Origin: Phycisphaeraceae bacterium | GTDB lineage: Bacteria > Planctomycetota > Phycisphaerae > Phycisphaerales > UBA1924 | Assembly: GCA_019636675.1 (NCBI GenBank) | Contig: JAHBXC010000002.1 | Coordinates: forward strand, 124,001-188,000 | Direction: 5' to 3' | Length of the DNA stretch: 64,000 nucleotides | Shown here: positions 33,824 through 42,352 of the stretch, one piece after another | Numbering within the stretch: position 1 is the stretch's first letter | Layout: each line of letters begins with the position of its first letter | Notes under the pieces: generated by a model | The model's database searches: none | Told to the model about the DNA's origin: nothing | What the model saw: only the letters and a program-made list of their open reading frames with translations | Made by a program: the position numbers and the translations under genes

Positions 33824-35275
33824 ATGCTCTCGTGGGTCCCACTCGCCATCTTCCTCGCGGACTACGCGCTGCGGATCGGCCTGATCGCGCGAGTGCTCGT
33901 CCGCAAACTCAATGTGTCGACCACGCTCGCGTGGTCGTTCATCCTCCTCTTCCTCCCGCTGTTCGGCGTCCCGCTCTACCTGCTCATCGGCGAGAACCGC
34001 CTGGGCCTGAAACGCAGCCGCCTCCACAGCCAGGTCGACGCAGACCTCGAAGAACGCGCGATCGGCGCGTGGAAGGGCGGCGCGACCGACTGGACCCACG
34101 AGAGCGAACCCTTCGATCACGTCGCCCGGCTCTGCGGCGCCGTCTCGGGCCTCCCGCCCCTCAAGGGCAACCGCCTCTCGCTCATCAGCGACAGCGACGA
34201 ACTCCTCGACTCCCTCGTCCGGGACATCGAGACCGCGAAGCATCACGCCCACCTCATGTACTACATCTGGTCCACGCAGGGCCAAGGCCCTCGCAAGGTG
34301 GGCGAAGCGCTCATCGGCGCTGCGCAGCGAGGGATCAACGCGCGAGTCCTCGTCGACGCCGTCGGCAGCGCCGACTTCCTCCGATCGCCCCTCGCGTCGT
34401 CGATGCGCAAGGCGGGCGTGCAGATCGTCGCCGCGCTCCCGGCCAACCCGTTCCGCGCGCTCTTCGCACGCGTCGACCTGCGCAACCACCGCAAGGCCGC
34501 CGTCATCGACGGACGAGTCGCCTACATCGGGAGTCAGAACCTCAACGACTCAGCGTTCAATGTGAAGGGCTCCGGAGGCCCGGGCCCCTGGATCGATGCG
34601 ACCGTGCGCATGGAAGGCCCCGCTGCGCAGGCAGTCAGCGTCATGTTCATCCGCGACTGGGACATGGACGCGCGGCACAGGATCGGGCCAGACACCGAAT
34701 ACCTCCCCGAATTCGAGATCGCCGAGGGTGGCGTGGTCCAGCTCGCGCCGTCCGGCCCGCAGTCCGGCCCTCTCGCGATCCAGCAGTCGATCCTGACCGC
34801 GATCTATTCGGCGCGCGAAGAGCTCATCATCACGACGCCCTACTTCGTCCCGGACGACCCCACGCGCCTCGCCCTCCAGGCCGCCGCGATGCGCGGCGTC
34901 CAGGTCACACTCGTCGTCCCCAAGAAGGTCAACTCCCCGCTCGTCGGCTTCGCGGGCAAGTCAGAGTTCGGGGGGCTGCTCGCCTCCGGGGTGCGCATCC
35001 GGCTCCATCGGCGAGGCCTCCTCCACGCCAAGACCATCACCGTCGACCGGCGGTTCGGCATGATCGGCTCCGTCAACATCGATATGCGATCCTTCTGGCT
35101 GAACTTCGAGGCGACGCTCTTCGTCTACGACGACGACTTCGCCAGCCAGCTCCGCTGGCTCCAGACCGGCTACATCGAAGAGTCCGACTCGCTCACCCAG
35201 GAAGAATGGCGCCGCAGGCCCTTCGCCGAGAAGGCGGTCGAGCACGTCGCGCGCCTCTTCGGCCCGCTGCTCTGA
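33824..35275 (+). CDS. cls: Cardiolipin synthase (phospholipase D family)
   Basis: Cls makes cardiolipin by phosphatidyl transfer between phosphatidylglycerol molecules in the inner membrane. The protein has 483 residues, the usual length. Two N-terminal membrane segments (about 3-22 and 34-53, ending LLIGENRLG) precede two HKD motifs: H222 in NHRKAAVIDGRVAYIGSQN and H401 in LHAKTITVDRRFGMIGSVN. The domain order and two membrane segments are those of ClsA-type enzymes. It lies 57 bases after the epimerase gene on the same strand and ends one base before the end of the convergent metallo-hydrolase gene. Confidence 0.93.
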   Translation: MLSWVPLAIFLADYALRIGLIARVLVRKLNVSTTLAWSFILLFLPLFGVPLYLLIGENRLGLKRSRLHSQVDADLEERAIGAWKGGATDWTHESEPFDHVARLCGAVSGLPPLKGNRLSLISDSDELLDSLVRDIETAKHHAHLMYYIWSTQGQGPRKVGEALIGAAQRGINARVLVDAVGSADFLRSPLASSMRKAGVQIVAALPANPFRALFARVDLRNHRKAAVIDGRVAYIGSQNLNDSAFNVKGSGGPGPWIDATVRMEGPAAQAVSVMFIRDWDMDARHRIGPDTEYLPEFEIAEGGVVQLAPSGPQSGPLAIQQSILTAIYSAREELIITTPYFVPDDPTRLALQAAAMRGVQVTLVVPKKVNSPLVGFAGKSEFGGLLASGVRIRLHRRGLLHAKTITVDRRFGMIGSVNIDMRSFWLNFEATLFVYDDDFASQLRWLQTGYIEESDSLTQEEWRRRPFAEKAVEHVARLFGPLL

Positions 35276-35276
35276 C

Positions 35277-36251
35277 TCACCGATCGTCAGCCGCCGGACC
35301 CCGCGCCCGCAGCTCGAACACATCCCCCGGCCGCGCGCGCAGCACATGATCCGAGCGATCGCCCGCCGCCTCGAGCAGACGGCGCATCGGTTCCTCCACC
35401 GGCTCGTCCGAGAGCTCGAACGTCGAGTGGTGCACCGGCAGCAGCAGCCCGTTGCGCGACGCGACCCCGCCGATCGCGGTGAACATGTCCCACACCTGCT
35501 CCGGCGTCGCGTGCTGATGCTCCCACGGGTCGTACGCGCCGATCCCGAAGATCGCCAGGTCGATTGGGTCCAGCGCGTCGAAGACGCGCGTGTGCGCCGT
35601 ATCGCCCGCCGCCAGCGACAGCCCGGCGTCCGACTCGATCACGTACGCGTTGAAACCGCGCCCCCGATCGAACGCCGTTCGCGCGCCCCAGTGCGCCGGC
35701 TCGACGGCGCGCACCGCGAACCCGTCCAGCTCGAACCGACCGCCCCAGTCCAGCTCGATCACCTCCCGGAACCCGCGAGGCATCAACGATCGCAGCCCGC
35801 GCGCCACGATCGCCACCGTCCTGGCCGACGCGATCGCCTCCAGCGTCGGCCGATCCAGGTGATCAAAGTGCGCGTGCGTGATCAGCACGGCTTCCGAGGC
35901 GCGGAGGTCCTCGGCCCGCACCGGGCAGGGCGTCAGCCGGCTCGGACCGATCACCCTCCCCGCGATGCGCGGGCCGATCCGCGACGACAGCACCGGATCG
36001 ACGAGCGCCGTGCGCCGATCGAACCGCAGCAGCACCGACGCGTGACCGAGCCACGCCGCCGCGTTCTCAAGGTCGTACACACCGAGGAACTCCGCCCGGG
36101 ACGCCGCGGCGTCGGGGGGGCTGGCGGGGCCGGCCGCGCCACCGGCCATCTCGCGCAGCGATCGGGCGATCACGCCCGGGTACCGGCGAACGCCCGACCG
36201 GGTCGCGGCGGCGGCGAGTCTCACTCTTTCGGGGATCGACCGGCTCTGCAT
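35277..36251 (-). CDS. Metallo-beta-lactamase-fold hydrolase (UlaG/NAPE-PLD-like)
   Basis: A 324-residue protein. The metal motif THAHFDHLD (H126, H128, D130, H131) is complete, preceded by AAWLGHASVLLRFD and TALVDPVLSS, which mark the group that includes UlaG and N-acylphosphatidylethanolamine phospholipase D. SLAAGDTAHT and IGAYDPWEHQHATPEQ supply further ligands and the typical product-side loop. Its position beside cardiolipin synthase, ending one base away, would suit a phospholipid substrate but this is only a guess. The ATG at 36251 is preferred because longer in-frame starts add a low-complexity stretch that overlaps the divergent gene. Confidence 0.85.
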   Translation of the reverse strand: MQSRSIPERVRLAAAATRSGVRRYPGVIARSLREMAGGAAGPASPPDAAASRAEFLGVYDLENAAAWLGHASVLLRFDRRTALVDPVLSSRIGPRIAGRVIGPSRLTPCPVRAEDLRASEAVLITHAHFDHLDRPTLEAIASARTVAIVARGLRSLMPRGFREVIELDWGGRFELDGFAVRAVEPAHWGARTAFDRGRGFNAYVIESDAGLSLAAGDTAHTRVFDALDPIDLAIFGIGAYDPWEHQHATPEQVWDMFTAIGGVASRNGLLLPVHHSTFELSDEPVEEPMRRLLEAAGDRSDHVLRARPGDVFELRARGPAADDR

Positions 36252-36333
36252 ACGCGTACAGCCTATGGACGAGCCGGCGCCCCCGGAGGTTCCTGAACGA
36301 CGCTCGTCCACCCGTCTGCGGTAAGGTATCGCC

Positions 36334-37083
36334 ATGGCTCGCTCGCATATCTGCCCACGCTGCGGCCAGGAACTCTCGGGAATCCCGGCCCGGCTCGGCA
36401 GCGTCGTCGCGCAGCCCGTGGTCGTCTGCCCCCGCTGCGCCTCCGGCTGGGCCCGCGCTCCACGCGCCCAGCGCAACGCGTTCCGCAACGCTCGGCGCAC
36501 CGTCTGCGCCGCCGCGGCGCTCGTCGGGCAGACCGTCCTGGTGGTCATCCTCGCCCTCGTCTGCGTCGCCATGTCGCACTCGCTCGCGCGCGGCGCCGTC
36601 GAAGCCGGGCCGTCGCCTCGCCTCTTCGGCCTGGAACACGACGATCGCTGGTTCGATCAGCACGTCTCCGTCACCGATTCGTGGCTCGTCATCGCCGGGC
36701 GACGCTTCCCGGTCGGGGGCGTCATCGTGCTTGGATTCGTCTCGGCGTGCATCGCCGGGTGGTCTTCCATCGCGTGCGTCCACCGGCGCACGCTCCGCGC
36801 GTGGGGCGACTGGCTCGCGATCCTCGCGATCGTCCTCGCGTGCTTCCTTGTCGTGCACGCGATCGAGGCGAGCCGAGCCCCGCACACGCCGCGATCCGAT
36901 CCGATCCGCGTCTTCGAACAGACCGTGATCCTCTCGCTTGTCGTTGTCTCGCTGTCCACGCTCACGATCCTCGCCGCATCGCCTGTCAGATCGCTTTTCC
37001 GGCGAACCCACGCGCGCTCCCTCGGCGCCCGGCGACGATCGCTCCTCCGAAGGTCCCGCGCACGACGAAGGGGTTTCGCATGA
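36334..37083 (+). CDS. Zinc-ribbon membrane protein, function unknown
   Basis: A 249-residue protein I do not recognise. It starts with a short zinc-ribbon: C7-P-R-C10 and C32-P-R-C35, a spacing typical of rubredoxin-like knuckles. Hydrophobic segments lie at about 57-80, 128-150 and 160-180, with another near 200-220, so it is a multi-pass membrane protein with a cytoplasmic ribbon. The C-terminus is very Arg-rich (RSLFRRTHARSLGARRRSL). Its stop overlaps the start of a second protein of similar layout (ATGA), so the two are surely made together. Gene-sized coding signal and good codon use support it as real. Confidence 0.75.
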   Translation: MARSHICPRCGQELSGIPARLGSVVAQPVVVCPRCASGWARAPRAQRNAFRNARRTVCAAAALVGQTVLVVILALVCVAMSHSLARGAVEAGPSPRLFGLEHDDRWFDQHVSVTDSWLVIAGRRFPVGGVIVLGFVSACIAGWSSIACVHRRTLRAWGDWLAILAIVLACFLVVHAIEASRAPHTPRSDPIRVFEQTVILSLVVVSLSTLTILAASPVRSLFRRTHARSLGARRRSLLRRSRARRRGFA

Positions 37084-38039
37084 CCAGCCCGGGCGACAAC
37101 GCCGTGACCATGCAGCGCGTCTCGATCATCACCGGCGATCGGTGCTGCATCTCCTGCGGGTTCAACCTGCACGGCCAGCCGATCCTCCGCGAGCCCGTCT
37201 ACCAGATGCTCATCGTGCGATGCCCGGAGTGCGCGACCTGCGTCGCGATCCAGGAATACCCGGCGCTGGGCGTGTGGGCGCGCCGGTGGGCCTCGGCGCT
37301 CGTCGCCACCTGGATCGTCGGGATCCTCGTCCTCGTGCTCGCCAGCTCGATCATCGTCAACGCGATCAGCTCCGCGATGGTCGACTCGGCTTCGACCACC
37401 TACGGGAAGGAAATCTCCCGCGAGTTCCTGGGCACGGAGGCCGGCAGAGAGCATGTGACCACCCGGTACGGCGGGGCCGGCGCCGTCGCGCCGCAGCACC
37501 TCACGCCGAACCCATGGACGCCCATCGACGACGCGTGGTGGAGAGCGTTCGACCGCAAGGACGAGCTCTTCGCTCGCGCAGGGGGTTACCCCGCGATGCT
37601 GCGCGACGTGACCATGCACCTCTTCGGCATCGCGCTCACGGCCACGGTCTGCGGCGTGCTGCTGGCAGGGCTCGTACCGCACCTTCGGGGCAGACGGCTT
37701 CTGCTGCCGGCGCTCGCGTGGGGCGCCGTCGCGGCCTTGATCGCGTGGTTCGTCCTGCGACAGTCCCAGGTCTTCTTGTATTGGGGCAGCTGGGTGTCGG
37801 CGCAACAATTCGCGGCTGAACGCCTCGCGAGGCCCCTGACCGCGATCGGCGTCGGGCTCGGGCTCGTCGTTCTGGCCTTGGCCCTGCAGGTCGGGCGCCC
37901 CTTCCTGCGATGGCTCGCGAACGCCTTCACGCCGCCGCGTCTGCGCGTCGGGCTCGCGGCGCTGTGGATCTGCGACGGGAAAGCCCCGCCCAGCGCCGGG
38001 CCGCCGGTCAGCGCGCCGCCGCCGCGTCGATCTGCCTGA
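37080..38039 (+). CDS. Second zinc-ribbon membrane protein, function unknown
   Basis: A 319-residue protein coupled to the previous gene by ATGA. The N-terminus has cysteines at 22, 23 and 26 (RCCISCGFNLHGQ), then RCPECATC at 47-54, again a zinc-ribbon. Membrane segments lie at about 72-95, 190-210, 215-235 and 262-282, with a soluble part of about 90 residues between the first two. It resembles its neighbour in plan but not clearly in sequence. A role as a small membrane complex is the simplest reading. The last 32 bases overlap the 3' end of the convergent CCxxC-repeat gene. Confidence 0.72.
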   Translation: MTSPGDNAVTMQRVSIITGDRCCISCGFNLHGQPILREPVYQMLIVRCPECATCVAIQEYPALGVWARRWASALVATWIVGILVLVLASSIIVNAISSAMVDSASTTYGKEISREFLGTEAGREHVTTRYGGAGAVAPQHLTPNPWTPIDDAWWRAFDRKDELFARAGGYPAMLRDVTMHLFGIALTATVCGVLLAGLVPHLRGRRLLLPALAWGAVAALIAWFVLRQSQVFLYWGSWVSAQQFAAERLARPLTAIGVGLGLVVLALALQVGRPFLRWLANAFTPPRLRVGLAALWICDGKAPPSAGPPVSAPPPRRSA

Positions 38040-38664
38040 GGTACTTCAGGGGCTCCTTCTCGAAGTCCTCGATGCACGGGGCGCAGCAGAACCGCACCAG
38101 CCGGTTCGCGAAGACATAGTCAACGACATGCCCCATCGACCCGAGCTTCCCGCCCGAGATCACGCACGTGTTCATCGGGTACGAGTCCTTCTGCGCAGCG
38201 ATCACCGCGTCGTTCTGCACCCGGATGAACTTCTCAGGATCGGCGAGGAACTTCTCCTCGCAGCCCGGGCAGCACAGCCGAACCAGCCGGTTGTTCCACA
38301 CGAGCGTCATCGACACGTCGTGCGCGCCCTCGATCTCGAGAGGGTCCTCGGGCTTCACCACGCAGTGCGTGAGGGGGTACGAGCCGATCTGCTGGCGGAT
38401 GATCGCCTTGTCGAGCGCCGCGAGGTGCTTCTCCGGGCCTTTCTCGAAGGTCTCGACGCACGCGTCGCAGCAGAACCGCAGCTCGCGACGGTTGTGCATG
38501 AACACCACCGGGTTGCCCATCTGGGTCAGCCGAACGCCGGACACGATGCAGGTCTCGAGCGGGTAGGGGTCCCCAAGGCGGGTCTGCGCGTCCTGAGGCG
38601 CCGCGGTCAGCCCGAGCGCGCCGAGGAGGAACAGAGGAGCGAGCATCGCGACGAATCGTTTCAT
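38008..38664 (-). CDS. Secreted protein with three CCxxC (YHS/TRASH-like) metal-binding repeats
   Basis: A 218-residue exported protein with a signal peptide (1-22, ending LTAA). The mature part is three repeats of about 50-55 residues at 34-84, 96-150 and 162-213. Each has YPL/MxTC or YPLTHC at its start and RF/LCCxxCxxxF later: C39 with C65, C66, C69; C101 with C131, C132, C135; C167 with C193, C194, C197. This resembles the TRASH and YHS domains that bind copper or other soft metals. The protein probably buffers or senses metal outside the cytoplasm. The repeats differ enough to be old. Its ATG is preceded by a spaced AGG. Confidence 0.8.
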   Translation of the reverse strand: MKRFVAMLAPLFLLGALGLTAAPQDAQTRLGDPYPLETCIVSGVRLTQMGNPVVFMHNRRELRFCCDACVETFEKGPEKHLAALDKAIIRQQIGSYPLTHCVVKPEDPLEIEGAHDVSMTLVWNNRLVRLCCPGCEEKFLADPEKFIRVQNDAVIAAQKDSYPMNTCVISGGKLGSMGHVVDYVFANRLVRFCCAPCIEDFEKEPLKYLRQIDAAAAR

Positions 38665-38736
38665 GGCATGACCTTTCGCAAAGGGATCTGGGCGACGGGA
38701 ATGGTACCGTCCCATCCCGGGCTGGGGGAAAGACGA

Positions 38737-38763
38737 ACGCCCCGGCGTGGCCCGCCGGGGCGT
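38737..38763 (-). terminator. Hairpin after the beta-helix gene, probable terminator
   Basis: A perfect 10-bp stem, ACGCCCCGGC at 37-46 past 38700 pairing with GCCGGGGCGT at 54-63, with a 7-base loop. On the minus strand it follows the beta-helix/dockerin gene stop by about 30 bases and is followed by TCGTCTTTCC, a poor U-tract. It would separate that gene from the metal-binding-repeat gene downstream. The stem is strong; the terminator reading is moderate because of the weak T-run. Confidence 0.5.
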
Positions 38764-38792
38764 CGTGGGTCAGGGGGTGTGGCAAGATCGCG

Positions 38793-40859
38793 TCAGTTCG
38801 CCGGGCAGTTCGCGCCGAAGGCGGTCAGAACCGCGTTGAGGTCGGCGAAGTTCACCACGCCGTCGGCGTTGGTGTCGGCAGGGGGGAACGCGTCGCCGAA
38901 GTTCGAGAGCACGATGTTGAGGTCGGCGAAGTTCACGACCCCGTCGCCGTTGAGGTCCGCGGCGCAGGTGGGCTGATGCTCGAAGGCGCCCATGTCGACC
39001 GGGCTGGGGTGCACGCCGGCAGGGGCGTAGGGGGTGCGGACGGCGCGGGCGACGCCGTTGAGGTCGACGGGCACCGTCTCCGAGGTGTTGTTGTTGCTGT
39101 TGAGATCGAAGATGTCGGCGACGAGGAACGCGTTCTCACCCGAGTCGATCGCCGGGGAGCCGCGCCGCAGGCGGAAGTCATCGTCGAAGTCGCCGTAGAC
39201 GTTGTTCGCCCCGCGCGGGTTGGCGAACATCGGGTCGGCGTTGCTGTTGGTCGAGCCGATCGGGAAGAAGAAGCCCTGCAGCGTGCTGCGCTCGACCGCG
39301 AGCTGCCCTGTCGCCCCGCCCACCGAGGGGGCGGCGGCGGTGTCGGCGTTGTCCCACATGATGGTGTTGCGGACCGCCATCTGCACGCTGTTCATCATGT
39401 GCACCGCGCCGCTCGTCCCGCCGGAGGTGTTGCCGGCGAAGGTGCAGTTGATGAACTCACGGACGCCGCTGGTCGCGCTGACGAGCGCCGCGCCGCCGTT
39501 GTTCACCGCGGTGTTGCCCGAGAACAGGCAGTTCACGAACCGCGCCCCGCCGCCGATGTTGAGCGCCCCGCCGTGGCTCGCCGCGTCGTTGCGCTGGAAG
39601 CGGGTGTTGTGCGCGACGACCGTGGCGTTGCCGGTCGAGGCCAGCGCCGCGCCGGCGCCGAGGCCCGTGGTGTTGGTGTAGAACAGGCACTCGGCGAAGC
39701 GCGCCTCGCCGCTCTTCACATAGACGCCGGCGCCGTCGATCGTCGCGTAGTTGCTGATGAACTTGGTCTTGCGGAAGGTCGGGGACGAGTTGATCACCCG
39801 CACGCCGCCGCCGTTGGCGTCGATTCCCAGCACGTCGTTCGAGCCGCGAGAGATCGTGAACCCGTCGATGAGCGTCTGGTTCGACGCGTTCTCGACCGTC
39901 ACGACCGTGTACGAGTTGTCGTTCTGGGCGGAGGTCCCGATCGCGCCCGACAGGTTCGTGATGTAGAACTCGGGGAAGGTCCGCTGCGCCAGCGTGGTCT
40001 CGTTCGCCGCGAACCCGCCGTAGAGCTTCAGCCCGCTGGGGACGCGGAACGTCGCGCCGCGGTCCGTGCCCGTGGTGGGCTTATAGATGCCCTGCGCGAC
40101 CCAGATCTCGCACTTTTCGCCGCCCGCCATCTTCGCGGTCCGCAGCGCGATCTGCAGGTCGCGCAGCGCGCCCACCCACGAGAAGCCCAGCGGCTCGCCC
40201 TCCGCGTTGTCGTTCACGTAGATCCGCATCCGGGGCTGGTCGTCGGGCAGCTTCTTGATCTGAATGCCCGCGCAGACCGCCGCGCCCGTGAAGGGCTCCA
40301 CGCGGATCGTCATCGAGTTGCTCAGCTGCAGGTTCACGACGTGCACGCTGTAGAGGTTCTCAGGATCGACCTGCACGCCGCTCAGCGCGCCGCCCACGAC
40401 CTGCGTGTTCTGCCAGCCGTCGGCGTAGACCTTCACCTGCGCCCGGTTCGCCGCGTCGTTCGGGTGCGCCGCGTAGGTATAGATCGCGTACCGGCCGTAC
40501 TGCAGGTTGTTGATCTCGTAGGTGATCTGACCGGTGCTCGCCCGGTGGAAGTCGTTCATCAGCAGCGCGAGGTTGCTCGACAGCCCCGGCGTCGGAGAGG
40601 TCGTGATTACGCCCTGCCCCGAGACCGTCAGCGTCGCCGGCGTGTTGTTGCCGAAGCGGTCGCGCAGCGTGTAGCTGTTCGACCCCGAGTGCACGATGTT
40701 CCAGCTCCCCGGCTCGGCCGCGGCGCCCGCGAAGATGACCGAGGGCACGCCCACGGTCGTCGAGGTCGAGTTCACCTCGATGTTGATGGACTGGGCGGAC
40801 GCGACCCCGGCGAGCGTGCCGGCGAGCAGGGTGAGAGCGGCGATCTTCGTGCGGTTCAT
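38793..40859 (-). CDS. Secreted right-handed beta-helix protein with dockerin-like C-terminus
   Basis: A 688-residue exported protein. Signal peptide 1-23 (ending GVASA). The middle (about 260-600) has the pattern of a parallel beta-helix with choice-of-anchor-Q-type repeats: NGGGVRVINSSPTFRKTKF, GAGVYVKSGEARFAECLF, HGGALNIGGGARFVNCLFSG, NGGAALVSATSGVREFINCT. The last 57 residues hold two copies of a calcium-loop motif, DLNGDGVVNFADLNIVL and DTNADGVVNFADLNAVL, as in dockerins. In Phycisphaerae this tail is common on secreted proteins; whether it binds a cohesin or acts as a sorting tag is unknown. GAGGAAA before the ATG supports the start. A surface role, perhaps on polysaccharide, is likely. 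Confidence 0.85.
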   Translation of the reverse strand: MNRTKIAALTLLAGTLAGVASAQSINIEVNSTSTTVGVPSVIFAGAAAEPGSWNIVHSGSNSYTLRDRFGNNTPATLTVSGQGVITTSPTPGLSSNLALLMNDFHRASTGQITYEINNLQYGRYAIYTYAAHPNDAANRAQVKVYADGWQNTQVVGGALSGVQVDPENLYSVHVVNLQLSNSMTIRVEPFTGAAVCAGIQIKKLPDDQPRMRIYVNDNAEGEPLGFSWVGALRDLQIALRTAKMAGGEKCEIWVAQGIYKPTTGTDRGATFRVPSGLKLYGGFAANETTLAQRTFPEFYITNLSGAIGTSAQNDNSYTVVTVENASNQTLIDGFTISRGSNDVLGIDANGGGVRVINSSPTFRKTKFISNYATIDGAGVYVKSGEARFAECLFYTNTTGLGAGAALASTGNATVVAHNTRFQRNDAASHGGALNIGGGARFVNCLFSGNTAVNNGGAALVSATSGVREFINCTFAGNTSGGTSGAVHMMNSVQMAVRNTIMWDNADTAAAPSVGGATGQLAVERSTLQGFFFPIGSTNSNADPMFANPRGANNVYGDFDDDFRLRRGSPAIDSGENAFLVADIFDLNSNNNTSETVPVDLNGVARAVRTPYAPAGVHPSPVDMGAFEHQPTCAADLNGDGVVNFADLNIVLSNFGDAFPPADTNADGVVNFADLNAVLTAFGANCPAN

Positions 40860-41124
40860 GGCGTTTCCTCGTGAGGTGTCGTGCGTGAGAGAACGCGAGC
40901 GCACCGACAGCGCGTGCCGCGCCGACAACCGGCGTGGACGATGTCCATGGTGAATCACTCACTCGCGTCGGGACGCCCCGGTCGCATCCGTGCGCGACCG
41001 CGGGCCACTCCGAATCGGCGCCCTTCGGCTTTCGCCGCCGGGGCCGTCTCCTCGTCATCTCCCTGTCCGGTCAGTCATGCGACACGCCAGGAACGGGTGG
41101 CTGACGATCCCGAAAGATTTTCGA

Positions 41125-41577
41125 TCAGCCCTTCACGCCGGCAGCGATCCGGTCCGCCGCCGACTGCGCCGCTCTCGCGGCGCCCTTGAGCATCAGCTCC
41201 GCGACGCGCGACAGCGCCGCCCGCCACGCCCCCTCGACCTCGTCCGTCCACGCCCCGGAGTCCGCCACGCGCAGCGACTCGAGCAGCCCCTCCAGCACCA
41301 GCGGGTAGTGCTCCGCCATCGCGCCGATCGACGCGTGGTGCGCTCCAAGGTCCATGAGGGGCTCCTCCAGTGTGTCCAGACGGTCGGCGTTCTTGGCCAC
41401 CAGCGCCACGGTCGCGAGCAGATGCCCGCGCTGTCGAGTCATGTCCGCCGGGAACAAAGACCGAACAGCCGGGTATCGCTCGAACAGCGTCCGATAGAAG
41501 TGCTCGACAGCCCCGGCCATGCCCGGCTCGAGCCGTCTCGCGTGCTCTCGGAGGATCGTCGCCTGCGTGTGGTTCAT
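41125..41577 (-). CDS. Single-domain globin (Vitreoscilla haemoglobin/flavohaemoglobin type)
   Basis: A 150-residue haem protein that binds O2 or NO. The CD-region FP is at 42-43 (RSLFPADMTRQR), the proximal histidine is H81 in GAHHASIGAMAEHYPLVLEGLL, which aligns with KHCQAGV..HYPIV of bacterial haemoglobins. The length covers the globin domain only; there is no reductase domain. A role in NO detoxification or oxygen handling is inferred. An in-frame ATG 42 bases upstream is an alternative start but would place extra residues before the conserved helix A. It is divergent from the ECF sigma gene, with an inverted repeat between them. Confidence 0.88.
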   Translation of the reverse strand: MNHTQATILREHARRLEPGMAGAVEHFYRTLFERYPAVRSLFPADMTRQRGHLLATVALVAKNADRLDTLEEPLMDLGAHHASIGAMAEHYPLVLEGLLESLRVADSGAWTDEVEGAWRAALSRVAELMLKGAARAAQSAADRIAAGVKG

Positions 41578-41617
41578 GAGACTCTCGGTCGGAAGTGCGG
41601 AAAGTGACCCGATACCC

Positions 41618-41647
41618 ATCCATGCGTCGTCCGGTTGTCGCATGGAT
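41618..41647. promoter_or_regulatory. Inverted repeat ATCCATGCG-N12-CGCATGGAT between globin and ECF sigma genes
   Basis: Two perfect 9-base arms (41618-41626 and 41639-41647) with a 12-base spacer, so the arm centres are 21 bases apart, two helical turns. That geometry suits a dimeric regulator bound to one DNA face. It lies 41 bases upstream of the globin ATG and 85 bases upstream of the sigma factor ATG, so it could control either or both. It could also form an RNA hairpin in a transcript, but no T-run follows on either strand. Confidence 0.5.
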
Positions 41648-41731
41648 AGAGAATCTTCGACCCGCCCGCGAGACCGTGTTGCTCTCGCCCCGATCAGGCG
41701 GGAGAATCGAAACGGCCCCCGGAGATCTGCC

Positions 41732-42352
41732 ATGAGCGCCGCCGGCATGGACCTGCCCGAAGAGCATGTGACGATGCTGCTCCGCGAGATCGCCGGGGGC
41801 GACGCGCAGGCCGCCGACCGTCTCCTCCCCGCCGTCTACGACGAGCTGCGCCGGCTCGCGCGCTCGCGCATGTCCAAAGAACGCGCCGGGCTCACCCTCG
41901 AACCCACCGCTCTCGTCCACGAGGCCTACCTCCGCGTCATCGGCTCCGCCAAAGACCAGCCCTGGGACCATCGCGGCCACTTCTTCGCCGCCGCCGCCCT
42001 CGCCATGCGCAGGATCCTCGTCGAACGCGCCCGCCACGCCAAACGCCTGAAGCACGGCGGCGGGCGCGACCGCGAAGACCTCGGCGAGCACGCCGTCCGC
42101 GTCGACTCCGAGGAGCAGATCGACCTCATCGAGCTCGACGCCGCCCTCAAGAAACTCGAGCTCTACGACGATCGCAAAGCGCAGATCGTCAGTCTCCGCT
42201 TCTTCGGCGGCCTCTCCATCGAAGAAACCGCCGCCGCGATGGGTCTCTCACCGGCCACAGTCAAAACCGAGTGGGCCTTCGCCCGCGCCTGGCTCCGTCG
42301 TGCGATGGTCGGCGCGCGCGACCCCGACGCCACGTCCGGAGGCGGTGCGTGA
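41732..42352 (+). CDS. ECF-type RNA polymerase sigma factor (planctomycete Sig70_X6 type)
   Basis: A 206-residue sigma factor. Region 2 spans about 15-95 (VYDELRRLARSRM, LVHEAYLRVIG, HFFAAAALAMRRILVERARH); this form, with HFFAAAA and MRRILVERAR, is typical of a planctomycete-expanded ECF group. Region 4 spans about 135-195 with the helix-turn-helix GLSIEETAAAMGLSPATVKTEWAFARAWLRR. There is no separate anti-sigma gene; instead the stop overlaps the GTG start of a large Ser/Thr kinase, which is the expected partner for this group. The kinase may free or phosphorylate the sigma factor. The globin gene diverges upstream. Confidence 0.92.
   Translation: MSAAGMDLPEEHVTMLLREIAGGDAQAADRLLPAVYDELRRLARSRMSKERAGLTLEPTALVHEAYLRVIGSAKDQPWDHRGHFFAAAALAMRRILVERARHAKRLKHGGGRDREDLGEHAVRVDSEEQIDLIELDAALKKLELYDDRKAQIVSLRFFGGLSIEETAAAMGLSPATVKTEWAFARAWLRRAMVGARDPDATSGGGA

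Noticed and set aside
40860-41124. Extra gene between the beta-helix and globin genes
   Set aside because: Short frames only, none with a family motif or a plausible ribosome site; it is likely promoter and leader DNA for the beta-helix gene.
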